Below the pieces are notes generated by a model, which saw only the letters and a program-made list of their open reading frames with translations, ran no database searches and was not told the origin of the DNA. From positions 3,974,001-4,038,000 of the forward strand of contig NZ_BNJG01000001.1 of the NCBI RefSeq assembly GCF_016587375.1: a stretch of 64,000 bases of DNA. Reading direction: 5' to 3'. The position numbers and the translations under genes were made by a program. The DNA comes from Ktedonobacter robiniae. Lineage in GTDB: Bacteria > Chloroflexota > Ktedonobacteria > Ktedonobacterales > Ktedonobacteraceae. The stretch's first letter is position 1. Each line of letters opens with the position of its first letter. Below are positions 1 to 8,689 of this stretch, in pieces.

Positions 1-25
1 ACTTGTACCTGAAATAGCGGCTCTC

Positions 26-1429
26 TTGTCAGCCATACAACTGCGGTGCGTGGAGTGCTCAGCACTCTACCCACCAGTCGAGGCCCAGTCCTCTTCGGCG
101 ACGGGCCTGGTGCCGCGCTATCGTTGTGAATGTGGTGGAGTGCTCGATGTCGAGCTGGAGTTTACGCTTCCCAAACAGGTGGGAATGCAGGGCGATGAGG
201 AGAGCTGGCACTTGATGGAGCGCGCCAGCAATGCCTCAGCCGTAGGAGCGCTCTGGCGCCAGGTCTTTGATGAACGCGCCTCATCTCCGCCTATCTGGTC
301 GATCAGTACAGATAAATTATTGCTTGACTATAGCGGTGTCTGGCGCTATCGCGAATTGATCTTGCCCGCGCCCGAACGCTATGTCATTACGCGCCCGGAG
401 GGGAATACGAATCTCTATCCTGTGGGCATGGAGAACTGTCCCGTAGGGCGTATCGGCCATCGCCAGATCGGTACATATGCAGGTTTGGAACTGTTTTTCC
501 TCAAGCACGAAGGTGAAAATCCAAGCGGCAGTTTTAAAGACCGCGGCATGACCGCCGGGGTAACCATGGCCAATATGCTGGGGGCCAGCGCTGTGGCTTG
601 CGCCTCCACCGGCAATACCTCGGCCTCACTGGCGGCATACGCCGCGCAGGCTGGCATGCGCAGCATCGTGTTTCTGCCCGCGGGCAACGTGGCGGCTGGC
701 AAACTTGCGCAAACGATGGCTTATGGTGCGACAACGGTCCAGATTGAGGGCGATTTTGATGCCGCGATGCAGCTGGTGGAGCAAGTCTGTAATGAGCTGG
801 GGATCTACCTCTTAAACTCGCTGAACCCCTTCCGTGTCGAGGGGCAGAAGGCCATCGGCTTCGAACTCTTACAGCAGCTCGACTGGCAAGCCCCCGATTG
901 GCTGATTTTGCCCGCAGGAAACCTAGGCAATATTTCGGCGATTGGGAAGGCCTTCCGCCAGGCATATGACCTCTCCCTCATTACGCAAATCCCGCGCATC
1001 GCCGCGATTCAGGCCGCGGGTGCCAATCCTTTTTATCAGAGCTATCAACAGCAATTCCAGAAGCGGGTTAGTGTGAAGGCCTATACTGTGGCCTCAGCCA
1101 TCAAGATTGGCAACCCCGTGAGCTATGCGCGCGCCCGCGCCGTCATTGAGGCCTGCGATGGCATTGTTGCCCAGGTCACAGACGAGGAGATTCTGGCTGC
1201 GAAAGAGATTATTGATCGCTCGGGGATTGGCTGCGAGCCTGCCTCCGCCGCTACCCTGGCCGGCGCGCATAAACTGGTGGCCGAAGGCGTCATCAAGCGC
1301 GATGAGCGTGTCGTTGGTATTCTTACGGGCAACCTGCTCAAAGATAATGTGACTGGTATTCCTCAGCAGCGCAATAGCGCAGTTGTGAAGCCCAACCTTG
1401 ATGCTGTGCGAGCTATGCTCGTGCAGTAA
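26..1429 (+). CDS. thrC: Threonine synthase
   Basis: A PLP-dependent enzyme that converts O-phosphohomoserine to threonine in the cytoplasm. The N-terminus has a small Cys cluster (CVEC near residue 8, CEC near residue 34) typical of threonine synthases with a zinc-ribbon-like lead. The PLP lysine lies in PSGSFKDRGM, and Gly-rich phosphate-binding stretches (STGNTSAS, PAGNLGN) follow. The length of about 467 aa is normal. The proposed start is a TTG at 26. The frame stays open to the left edge, so the true start may lie just outside the window. A strong terminator follows at 1493-1530. Confidence 0.9.
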   Translation: MSAIQLRCVECSALYPPVEAQSSSATGLVPRYRCECGGVLDVELEFTLPKQVGMQGDEESWHLMERASNASAVGALWRQVFDERASSPPIWSISTDKLLLDYSGVWRYRELILPAPERYVITRPEGNTNLYPVGMENCPVGRIGHRQIGTYAGLELFFLKHEGENPSGSFKDRGMTAGVTMANMLGASAVACASTGNTSASLAAYAAQAGMRSIVFLPAGNVAAGKLAQTMAYGATTVQIEGDFDAAMQLVEQVCNELGIYLLNSLNPFRVEGQKAIGFELLQQLDWQAPDWLILPAGNLGNISAIGKAFRQAYDLSLITQIPRIAAIQAAGANPFYQSYQQQFQKRVSVKAYTVASAIKIGNPVSYARARAVIEACDGIVAQVTDEEILAAKEIIDRSGIGCEPASAATLAGAHKLVAEGVIKRDERVVGILTGNLLKDNVTGIPQQRNSAVVKPNLDAVRAMLVQ

Positions 1430-1492
1430 CGCATACCCCTTACACTCCCTACCGCTCCACCGGTAGAGCCGTGCCGGCTAGAGTGGTTGCGA

Positions 1493-1530
1493 GAGGTCGC
1501 GCGGTGACGAGGTCCGCGCGGCCTCTTTTT
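1493..1530 (+). terminator. Rho-independent terminator after thrC
   Basis: A 12-bp GC-rich stem (1493-1504 with 1514-1525, one G-U pair) with a 9-nt loop is followed directly by five T. It sits about 65 nt after the thrC stop and insulates the next gene. Confidence 0.8.
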
Positions 1531-1543
1531 ATTATTCGCGTCC

Positions 1544-1573
1544 CTGGCAAAACGAGAGAGGTACTGCTACAAT
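1544..1573 (+). promoter_or_regulatory. Putative housekeeping promoter
   Basis: CTGGCA (1544-1549), an 18-nt spacer and TACAAT (1568-1573) lie about 50 nt upstream of the GTG start at 1621. This is a sequence match only. Confidence 0.5.
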
Positions 1574-1620
1574 AGAACGAAAGAATGTACATCTCATCGC
1601 GTCTCTCGTGAGGGAGTGCT

Positions 1621-2112
1621 GTGCCAAAGAGGGCTACCGTGAACACGTCAAAACGTTTTAAGCTCAAATCCGTGCGTGATCTTGTTCCACCCTGGAACAT
1701 GCCTTCAGATCCGGTCAAAGCTGTTTTGTGGTTTTTGCACTGGTTTCTGCGTGTGCTCGTCCATTTCTTCTGGCTGCCCATTGGAGTGATGTGTGTCTAT
1801 GAGCTGATGGCGAACTGGATGGCTGGGGGAGCCTGGAATGGCATTGTGAGCGCCTTTGTAACCCTGTTTGTAGGAATGCTTGTCTGGGGAATTTTGTACG
1901 CCATTACCCTGGCTGTCAACTTCGCCACGCGTGTCTCGCAAGTCATCGCCAATGTCTCGCGCTTGCAGGATCAGATGCCTGACATGTCTGGCTTTAGCCC
2001 GTTTGATACTCCCTTTAGTCAGACTCAGCAAGATCCGCCCAGAACGCGCATTGTTGAAGGGACAATCACAGATTTAGAAGAGGAGCGGCGCAGGCGACGC
2101 TCTGAATCATGA
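1621..2112 (+). CDS. Small membrane protein of unknown function
   Basis: A 163-aa protein that I do not recognise. Two strongly hydrophobic stretches (about residues 37-65 and 78-103) separated by a short turn suggest a two-helix membrane hairpin. The N-terminus is basic. The cytosolic C-terminal tail is Pro/Gln-rich and ends in a run of acidic then arginine residues (EEERRRRR). The gene starts with GTG, has its own promoter-like sequence, and converges on manA with a long hairpin between them. The function is unknown. Confidence 0.7.
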   Translation: MPKRATVNTSKRFKLKSVRDLVPPWNMPSDPVKAVLWFLHWFLRVLVHFFWLPIGVMCVYELMANWMAGGAWNGIVSAFVTLFVGMLVWGILYAITLAVNFATRVSQVIANVSRLQDQMPDMSGFSPFDTPFSQTQQDPPRTRIVEGTITDLEEERRRRRSES

Positions 2113-2115
2113 CGT

Positions 2116-2228
2116 TGCGTTGGCCGACACGTCATGTGCTGCTAAAGCACGCGCCTACATATCATGGGACGGCGTGCTTCGTCCCATGATATGTAGGCGC
2201 GTGCTTTAGCAGCGCGGCGCCCAACGCA
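2116..2228. repeat. Long perfect hairpin between convergent genes (H1)
   Basis: A perfect 34-bp inverted repeat (2138-2171 with 2180-2213, 8-nt loop) sits inside an outer 8-bp repeat (2116-2123 with 2221-2228). It fills the gap between two converging genes, so it could end transcription from both sides, but it lacks a T-tract. Its arms are homologous to the hairpin at 34466-34539, with compensated differences. Confidence 0.85.
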
Positions 2229-2229
2229 A

Positions 2230-3291
2230 TTAGAGGCTGCTCTCTTTGTTTTCCTGGTTCCAGAGGCGCCATGCCGCATCCTCTGCGGAGGGGACATATG
2301 AGCGGAGCAGGAGTCCCTCACCTTGCAGGCGATACTCGCCCAGGGAGGCGGGCAAAATCATGGTCTCACCACGTTTGAGCATTTCATGCTCCACGAAATC
2401 AGCTCCGTAGGCAATCGTCAGTGTGGCACCCAGCGAGGTGAGAATGACGCAACTGTCAGTTGTGAGATCCTCGACAACACTCTGTGTCTTCAAATTAAGC
2501 TCGCGTGAGACAAAATATTTGCAAGCCACCAGGCAGCGTTCTTCGTATTGCTCGCTACTATGGAGGACGACCGGGCGCATCTTGATTTGCGGGGAGACTT
2601 GATAGTGTGAGACATCGAGCGAGCGGTCAATATGCAACTCGCGCAGCTTCCCCGAGGCTGTCAGGCGTCCATAATCATACATGCGATAGGTAACGTCTGA
2701 GTATTCCTGTAATTCATAGAGCAAAATGCCTGCGCCAATTGCATGGACGGTTCCCGCTGGCACGAAGACGACATCTCCAGCCTGTACGGCTTCGGCGTGC
2801 ATAAGCGATTCAAGGGTAACGTCCTGAATGGCCTGGCGTACCTCTTCGCTCGTGGTCTCAGCCTCAAACCCATGCACGATGCTGGCCCCTGGCTCGGCGG
2901 CCAGAATATACCAGTACTCCGTTTTGCCTAGCTTGCTATGCTCATGCTGTGCGGCATAGCCATCCTTAGGGTGAACCTGGACCGAGAGCTGGGCGTTGGC
3001 GTCAATAAATTTGGCAAGGAGGGGGAAGCGCTCACCGAATATTGCGACGGCCTGTTCTCCTAGCAAGAGCGTTCCCTGTTCGGCAACAAGGGTGCCCAGG
3101 GTCTTGCCTGCATGGGGACCATTGAGTATGCGATTGCTGATCTCAGTCTCCCAGGACTCACCGATGGCTGTATCATCTTCTGGGAGTTGCTTCCAGCCGT
3201 CGTGTTCCAGGCGGCGTCCACCCCAGATGGTTTCGTGTAGCGAAGACTCTAATCGAAGTGGGTATAGTAAACTCACAAAAAATCTCCCCAC
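2230..3291 (-). CDS. manA: Mannose-6-phosphate isomerase, class I
   Basis: Interconverts mannose 6-phosphate and fructose 6-phosphate. It is a cupin-fold zinc enzyme. The metal ligands are visible as QVHP and EYWYIL around residues 100-125 and a later VPAGTVHAIG, and the active-site arginine region is YRMYDYGR. The 353 aa fit the short bacterial class I enzymes. The start at 3291 precedes the conserved LYPLRLE opening by nine residues, so a slightly later start is possible. It is the only sugar-nucleotide entry gene nearby and runs convergently to the membrane protein. Confidence 0.88.
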   Translation of the reverse strand: MGRFFVSLLYPLRLESSLHETIWGGRRLEHDGWKQLPEDDTAIGESWETEISNRILNGPHAGKTLGTLVAEQGTLLLGEQAVAIFGERFPLLAKFIDANAQLSVQVHPKDGYAAQHEHSKLGKTEYWYILAAEPGASIVHGFEAETTSEEVRQAIQDVTLESLMHAEAVQAGDVVFVPAGTVHAIGAGILLYELQEYSDVTYRMYDYGRLTASGKLRELHIDRSLDVSHYQVSPQIKMRPVVLHSSEQYEERCLVACKYFVSRELNLKTQSVVEDLTTDSCVILTSLGATLTIAYGADFVEHEMLKRGETMILPASLGEYRLQGEGLLLRSYVPSAEDAAWRLWNQENKESSL

Positions 3292-3360
3292 GCATCCATA
3301 CGTTGTGTTCTGTATGGAGCGTGTTTGTTTGTGGTAATGGGTTGCAGCGTGCGGCGCTAT

Positions 3361-3702
3361 TTACTCGCTCGCTACGAGCAGGACACCTTCGAGCTGGCGA
3401 CGAAGCTTATCACGCATCATAATACCTTTGATGCGATAGATCTCGTTCCCCCCTTTGAAGAAGACGAGGGTCGGAATGCCATCGATTGTGTACTGGTTGG
3501 TCAGGCCTTCCTCGTTTTCGACATTTACCTTCGCGAAGGTGACGCGATCCTGGTACGCTTTGCTGACCGCGACAAACTCGGGTTCCTGTATCTGGCAGGA
3601 ATTACTCTTATCGGCAGCAAAGTAGACGACTACGAGCTGCGGCGCCTGGAGTACCTGCTCAGGAAAGTTTTCATTTGTAACAGAGATATACGTGTCTGCC
3701 AT
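3361..3702 (-). CDS. Thioredoxin-fold protein with a single active-site cysteine
   Basis: A 113-aa thioredoxin-like protein. The fold markers are present (VVVYFAA strand, FAKVNVENE, cis-Pro in GIPTLVFFKGG), but the usual WCGPC is replaced by KSNSC. The nucleophilic Cys is therefore Ser and only the second Cys remains. It is unlikely to be a normal dithiol reductase; a chaperone-like or mixed-disulfide role is possible. I chose the start at 3702 because AAGAGG lies 5-6 nt upstream; a longer reading to 3747 has no such site. It sits downstream of the helicase gene on the same strand. Confidence 0.75.
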   Translation of the reverse strand: MADTYISVTNENFPEQVLQAPQLVVVYFAADKSNSCQIQEPEFVAVSKAYQDRVTFAKVNVENEEGLTNQYTIDGIPTLVFFKGGNEIYRIKGIMMRDKLRRQLEGVLLVASE

Positions 3703-3811
3703 ACCATCCTCTTGGAAAATAGTAAAGAAGCGTTGTTCGTCTCTCAAGGTACCACTCCATTGATGGTACTGTCAAGAAGAGGTTTTTCCATGTACTTCCT
3801 CATACGTCCTA

Positions 3812-5527
3812 TTACGCTTCTGGTAAGGATGAGAGGAGCGCCTCTGCATCCTCGATGCTATAGCGATATCCCTGTTCGGTCAGGAAGAGCTGACGGTTGG
3901 TGGAGAAATCCTGGTCGCATGTATCGCGTGTCACGATGGTATAAAAGTGCGCGATCCCGCCATTACTTTTGGGGCGCAAGATGCGCCCAAGTCGCTGAGC
4001 CTCCTCCTGGCGTGAGCCAAAGGTGCCAGAGACCTGAATCGCCACATTCGCGTCGGGCAGGTCAATGGCAAAGTTCGCGACCTTGCTGACGACCAGGCGT
4101 TTGATTTGTCCCTGGCGAAACTGTTCATAGAGCTTTTCGCGCTGGCTTGTCGAGGTGCGCCCGGTGAGGAGAGGCGCCTGTAGCTCCTGGGCAAGCGCCT
4201 TGAGCTGGTCGAGATATTGACCAATGATAAGTACCTGGTCGTCTCTATGCTGCTCGGCCAGGAGGTGGGTCACCGTAAACTTGGCGGGATTCTCAGCGGC
4301 CAGGCGATATTTCTCCCGTGTCTGTGCCATGGCATAGGTAAGCTGCCCCTCATCTGGAAGGCTGACGCGAATTTCATGGCACTCGGCAGTGGCGATCCAG
4401 CCCTGGCGTTCAAGCTCGCGCCAGGGAACATCATACTTCTTGGGACCGATCAGGCTGAAGACATCGGCCTCACGCCCATCTTCGCGCACCAGGGTGGCGG
4501 TCAGCCCCAGGCGCCGGCGTGCCTGGATTTCGGCGGTGACACGAAAGACCGGGGCAGGCAGTAGGTGGACTTCATCATAGATAATCAGTCCCCAGTCATA
4601 GCTCGTCAAGAGCGAGAAGTGTGGGTAGTCAGCGAGCGACTCTGTGCCTTCCTCCTCACCATTGGCGCGGCGGTAGGTCAACATCTGATAGGTGCTGACC
4701 GTCACTGGCGCGATATCCTTGCGTTCACCCGTATATTCTCCAATCATTTCGGGGGGAAGCGAGGTTTTCGCGCGAAGCTCGTGAATCCACTGGCGTACCG
4801 CGACGGTATTGGGCGTGAGAATCAAGGTTGCACACTGAATGTCGGCCATCGTGACCAGGCCGACGATGGTCTTGCCCGCCCCACAGGGGAGTACAACCAC
4901 GCCGCTGCCCCCACCCGGTGCTCCACCTGCATAGAAGGCCGCAGACGCAGCCTGCTGATAGGTTCGAGGCGTAAATGGCTTTCCTACCTCATCGCGCTCA
5001 CGGAGTTTAAAGGGCAGGGGCGAGCCATCGGCGTAGCCTGCAAGATCCTCAGCCGGAAAACCGATATGGATCAGCGCTTGCTTGATATGCCCCCTCCGGC
5101 TGGCGTCTACCAGCAGGGTCGAGGCATCGCGTGGACATAGCAGGTAGGGTTGTATAAGCCGGTGATGAAGAATTTCGGTGATAAGGCGGGAATCTTCGGA
5201 GGTGAGCAGCAACTGGTCGCCATCGCGTATGAGCTTAAGACGACCATAGCGGCTGATATAGTCGTGGATATCGGTCAGTATATTTGGCGGAAGGGGGTAT
5301 TTGCTATAGCGTTCAAGCAGGTCTACAATGGCTGGTGCCTGCATACCCCCGGAGGCCGCGTTCCAGAGCGAAAGGGGCGAGAGACGATAAGTATGAATGT
5401 GCTCCGGTGATTTCTCAAGCTCTGCAAAGCGTGAGAGCGCGTCACGAGCCTCGGCATGGAGTGAGTGATCAACCTCAAGTAAGACAGTACGATCACTCTG
5501 GACGATCATAGGGTTCTTGGGATTCAT
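3812..5527 (-). CDS. XPB/ERCC3-like DNA repair helicase
   Basis: A 571-aa superfamily 2 helicase of the XPB/UvsW type, which unwinds DNA using ATP. An N-terminal region of about 200 aa, as found in bacterial XPB proteins, precedes the motor. Walker A is LPCGAGKTIVGL (about 212-223), the DEAH-type box reads YDEVHLL, motif III-like LTATLVREDG follows, and motif VI is QRLGRILRPK. The C-terminal block with DTCDQDFSTNRQ is characteristic of the family. It starts 3 nt after the stop of the upstream hydrolase-fold gene, so the two are probably co-transcribed. Confidence 0.9.
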   Translation of the reverse strand: MNPKNPMIVQSDRTVLLEVDHSLHAEARDALSRFAELEKSPEHIHTYRLSPLSLWNAASGGMQAPAIVDLLERYSKYPLPPNILTDIHDYISRYGRLKLIRDGDQLLLTSEDSRLITEILHHRLIQPYLLCPRDASTLLVDASRRGHIKQALIHIGFPAEDLAGYADGSPLPFKLRERDEVGKPFTPRTYQQAASAAFYAGGAPGGGSGVVVLPCGAGKTIVGLVTMADIQCATLILTPNTVAVRQWIHELRAKTSLPPEMIGEYTGERKDIAPVTVSTYQMLTYRRANGEEEGTESLADYPHFSLLTSYDWGLIIYDEVHLLPAPVFRVTAEIQARRRLGLTATLVREDGREADVFSLIGPKKYDVPWRELERQGWIATAECHEIRVSLPDEGQLTYAMAQTREKYRLAAENPAKFTVTHLLAEQHRDDQVLIIGQYLDQLKALAQELQAPLLTGRTSTSQREKLYEQFRQGQIKRLVVSKVANFAIDLPDANVAIQVSGTFGSRQEEAQRLGRILRPKSNGGIAHFYTIVTRDTCDQDFSTNRQLFLTEQGYRYSIEDAEALLSSLPEA

Positions 5528-5530
5528 GGA

Positions 5531-6205
5531 CTACACTCCAGGCATGCTCGCCCATTTATTAATATAATTCAGGATCGCGAGTACGGCAGGCTCTTCAAAG
5601 CCACGCATCAGGTGACGTGCACCAGTAATAACTTTGATACCCTTGGGGCCGCTCTGTTGCTCCACAAAGGGTTCTAGCTTGTAGAGAGGACAGATCTCGT
5701 CGAACTCGCCCGTCACAAAGAGCTTGGGGCGTTCGAAGGGACGTGGAAAGCCACTTGTCGCGCGAAAGAGAGGGAGGCTCACAGAGACAAGCGTGCGTAC
5801 CCGTTGATCAAATGGAGCATAGAGGAGTCCAATATAAGCACCGAAGCCATGCCCTACAACGCAGAGCTTGGCTGGATTGGCTCCTGGGAGTGAGAGTGCC
5901 ATGTCAATAGCGCCCGCCAGATCCAATGGTTCCAGGCGCCCATCGGTTTGTTGCCCCTGGCTGCGACCAACGCCACGGAAGTTGAAGCGCACAGCGTACA
6001 TCCCTGCCAGTGCCAGGGCGCGTGCCAGGACAACGAGCAAACTGTCGTTCATATTACTGCTGGCAGGCTGTGGATGGCATAAAATAACGACAGGCGCGAG
6101 CTGCATCTTCTGGAGCGGTTCATGGACGACCCCCTCCAGGATAAATGCGGGTTGCCCCTTGCTATAGAAGGAGATTGCTCGCTCCGCAGGTGCTGATAAG
6201 GTCAT
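5531..6205 (-). CDS. Alpha/beta-hydrolase-fold protein lacking the serine nucleophile
   Basis: A 225-aa protein of the alpha/beta hydrolase fold (dienelactone hydrolase/YdfG-like group). The oxyanion region CHPQP, the GVGRSQG loop, an acid-loop candidate (TGEFDEICP) and a His candidate (GARHLM) are present. The nucleophile elbow, however, reads GHGFG instead of GxSxG, so the catalytic Ser is Gly. The activity may be lost or altered. The start at 6205 has GGAGAGAGGC 5 nt upstream, which is better than the alternative at 6229. It probably forms a two-gene operon with the XPB-like helicase. Confidence 0.8.
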   Translation of the reverse strand: MTLSAPAERAISFYSKGQPAFILEGVVHEPLQKMQLAPVVILCHPQPASSNMNDSLLVVLARALALAGMYAVRFNFRGVGRSQGQQTDGRLEPLDLAGAIDMALSLPGANPAKLCVVGHGFGAYIGLLYAPFDQRVRTLVSVSLPLFRATSGFPRPFERPKLFVTGEFDEICPLYKLEPFVEQQSGPKGIKVITGARHLMRGFEEPAVLAILNYINKWASMPGV

Positions 6206-7131
6206 GTTGTGCCTCTCTCCCCTGATCAAGAAGATATTTCTGGAACGTATCTTATCTCAGCCTGGGACTAGCGTCAACTTTTTATGAAAAATACCGGGGG
6301 CCAGTTCTCTTTTGCTATCTGCCTCGGCTCGCAAGCTCATCTAGGGGTAAGGGGCAAAGAGAGATGGTGGAGCATCTGTACCATTCCAGGAGCAATTATA
6401 AACGCAAGAAAATACAAAAGTGTGGATTCTTATTATTGCCCATCATTATGTAGTACAAAAGTCACTATGTTGTGAGTTCCGCAAAAAATTTGACGAAATG
6501 GGCAAAATTGAGTGGCAAATACTTTGCATGGACCACGAAGGATGTTATACTGATTAAAGACATATGTATGCATATTTATAATTATGTTCGTTCGTATGTC
6601 AACTAGATGCATGATCTCGTTCCGCTACATGTCCTTTATTTTACGAGCCTTTCTGGTAATCCGTCACTGTGCTATGAGCAGCAAGAGGCAAGCGTACAGC
6701 GAGCATGTAAGTTCTATTTTGTGGATCTATGGTGCAAGTATTGCCTCTTGTGTATGAAGCCTTCCACCCCACATATATGTGCATTGGATGGTAAGTTCTT
6801 TAAGCTTGCAGGTTTTTTGCACTCAGTACATTTTTTGTTGAGCATAGAGGCGGTGGTGGTTGTCAGGGGGCTGGTAGAGGAAAGCGCATAGTACGCTTTA
6901 CTAATGAAGACATGAGTACCTATACTATGCGGCATATTTCATTGAGAACGAGTACGTGGAGAGCGGTGATAGCAGATGATGCTTACTGATGAGAGCGATA
7001 TGTTAAGAGCGGGAGAGAGATTGCAATCTCACGGACAAAAAGCTTCCACAAATTGTTAGTGTTTCATGACAAGAGTGGTATACGTGAGGTATACACAATG
7101 TGTAAAATGAAACGTAGAGGCAGGAGTGCAT
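6206..7131. other. Gene-poor, AT-rich intergenic stretch
   Basis: About 925 bp between divergent genes. The short open frames inside have no ribosome-binding sites and unconvincing composition. A promoter-like sequence (6524-6551) points rightward. Just before the receiver gene there are two near-copies of GGTATAC (around 7077 and 7088), a possible regulator site. I see no conserved RNA. Confidence 0.5.
6524..6551 (+). promoter_or_regulatory. Promoter-like sequence in gene-poor region
   Basis: TTGCAT (6524-6529), a 16-nt spacer and TATACT (6546-6551). It would give a leader of about 570 nt for the receiver-GGDEF gene or a separate short RNA. Confidence 0.4.
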
Positions 7132-8151
7132 ATGTCCAGCATTTTAGTCATCGAGGATGAGGAATTGATCACTAAGCTGCTACGAGAGAAGCTAGCGTTC
7201 AAAGGTTATCAAACTGCGATGCACCTCAATGGCGATGCTGCGCTACAGTTTGCTTTACGTGATATTCCCCATGTGATTATCATTGATTTTTCGACCAGTG
7301 GTCTCGATGGATATGCTTTGCTGCGGAGGTTGCGTGCTCACCCCAAGAGTATGCACATTCCTCTTATCGTCGTCAGTTCTTCACAAGAAATAGATGATCG
7401 GGTGCGTGCCCTGGATATGGGGGCAGACGCCTACATCGCTAAACCTGTCAACAATGATGAGCTTCTGGCCCATGTGCATAGACAACTCCGTCGTATCCAG
7501 CAATACTCTCTCTCCCCCTTGACCCTGCTTCCTGGTGGCCTGCAACTTGAATGGGCACTGGATAATAAGCTCAAGAGCGCAGAACCCTGGAGCATTCTCT
7601 ATCTCGACCTCGATAACTTTAAGGCCTTTAACGATGTGTATGGCTTTCTGGCTGGCAATGACATGATCCTGCTCGTAAGCCATATCTGCCAGAGCGTCGT
7701 CTATGATTATGGGAACGCGGATGACTTTGTTGGCCATATCGGGGGCGATGATTTTATTATTTTAACGACCCCTGAGCGCGCTACCGTCCTCTATCAGCAC
7801 ATCCTCAATCGCTATAAACGCGAGAGTCTGCAACTGTATCGGCCAGACGATGTCGAGCGCGGCTCCATTAGTGGGGTAGACCGCAAAGGCCGCCCCTATC
7901 AATTCCCACTCGTCTCTCTCTCGATTGGGATTGTCAGCGATCAACGTCGTTATCTTCACGACGAGATAGGTTCCCTAACCGCGACAGCCAAACGGCGCGC
8001 AAAGCAGTCTTCTGGGAATGTTTGCCATATCGACAAAATGCCTGCACACGACTGCGCCTATCCCTACTCTCCCCCCTCGGGCAAGCGTATAAGCCTGGTT
8101 ACCAGGCCGATAGCATGCCTGAAGGAAGACGCTTTCGCGGAAAGTAAGTGA
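7132..8151 (+). CDS. Response regulator: receiver plus GGDEF-like domain
   Basis: A 339-aa two-domain signalling protein. The receiver (residues 1-120) has the acidic pair IEDEE, a phospho-acceptor Asp in IIDFSTSGLDG and the conserved Lys in AKPVNN. The second domain resembles diguanylate cyclases (LDLDNFKAFNDVYGF, SLSIGIVS), but the signature reads GGDDF and the inhibitory RxxD site is absent (NADD). Cyclic-di-GMP synthesis is possible but not assured. AGGAG lies 5 nt before the ATG at 7132, which decides against the GTG at 7126. No histidine kinase is adjacent. Confidence 0.82.
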   Translation: MSSILVIEDEELITKLLREKLAFKGYQTAMHLNGDAALQFALRDIPHVIIIDFSTSGLDGYALLRRLRAHPKSMHIPLIVVSSSQEIDDRVRALDMGADAYIAKPVNNDELLAHVHRQLRRIQQYSLSPLTLLPGGLQLEWALDNKLKSAEPWSILYLDLDNFKAFNDVYGFLAGNDMILLVSHICQSVVYDYGNADDFVGHIGGDDFIILTTPERATVLYQHILNRYKRESLQLYRPDDVERGSISGVDRKGRPYQFPLVSLSIGIVSDQRRYLHDEIGSLTATAKRRAKQSSGNVCHIDKMPAHDCAYPYSPPSGKRISLVTRPIACLKEDAFAESK

Positions 8152-8272
8152 CGTGAAGTAACTACTATCAGGCCTTGCCTTGGGTATGATGCCTGTTCGT
8201 AGATAGGGATATCTGCTACAATCTGAGGGAGCCGCCGGCTCACAAACTCAAACATAGAGAGAGAATGGTTGT

Positions 8273-8677
8273 ATGAATCAGGAACCCGAGACACTACCGA
8301 ACGCCTCATCTCTGGAGGAACATAGTCAGCAGCAGCGCGAGAACGCCAAGCGTATCTTTCGTGTCAGTGGCTTGCCAGAAATGCTTCAGTCAATCAACAC
8401 GACCGAGTTAAAGGGGCGTGGCCACTTTGAAGAGTACGATACCATGGTCCTGTTCCGTTGGGGGACTGGCTACACGCGACGGCATATGTGGATTGAAGTC
8501 GTCGAGGAGAATATCCGCTTTCGCTTGCTCCCTCATCTTAAGCACAAGCACGAGGTCCCCATCTGTGATGGCGAGTATCACATCTTTACGCCACAGATGT
8601 GGCAGCAGCGCGATTTTCTCCAGGCGGAACTCAAAAAATATTATGACCGCCCGGTCCATGAGACGAGCGTCGATTAG
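8273..8677 (+). CDS. Conserved-looking hypothetical protein
   Basis: A 134-aa soluble protein that I do not recognise. The N-terminal 25 residues are polar and probably flexible. The rest is mixed alpha/beta with several aromatic and basic residues (MVLFRWGTGYTRRHMWIEV) and ends in a charged helix. A TACAAT box at 8217-8222 lies upstream. It converges on the ABM-like gene with a gap of only 12 nt. No function can be given. Confidence 0.65.
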   Translation: MNQEPETLPNASSLEEHSQQQRENAKRIFRVSGLPEMLQSINTTELKGRGHFEEYDTMVLFRWGTGYTRRHMWIEVVEENIRFRLLPHLKHKHEVPICDGEYHIFTPQMWQQRDFLQAELKKYYDRPVHETSVD

Positions 8678-8689
8678 GTAAAGGGCGCG

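Noticed and set aside
6607..6891. A 94-aa open frame downstream of a promoter-like pair
   Set aside because: No ribosome site, low-quality Cys/Leu-rich composition, and an overlapping frame on the other strand of similar quality.
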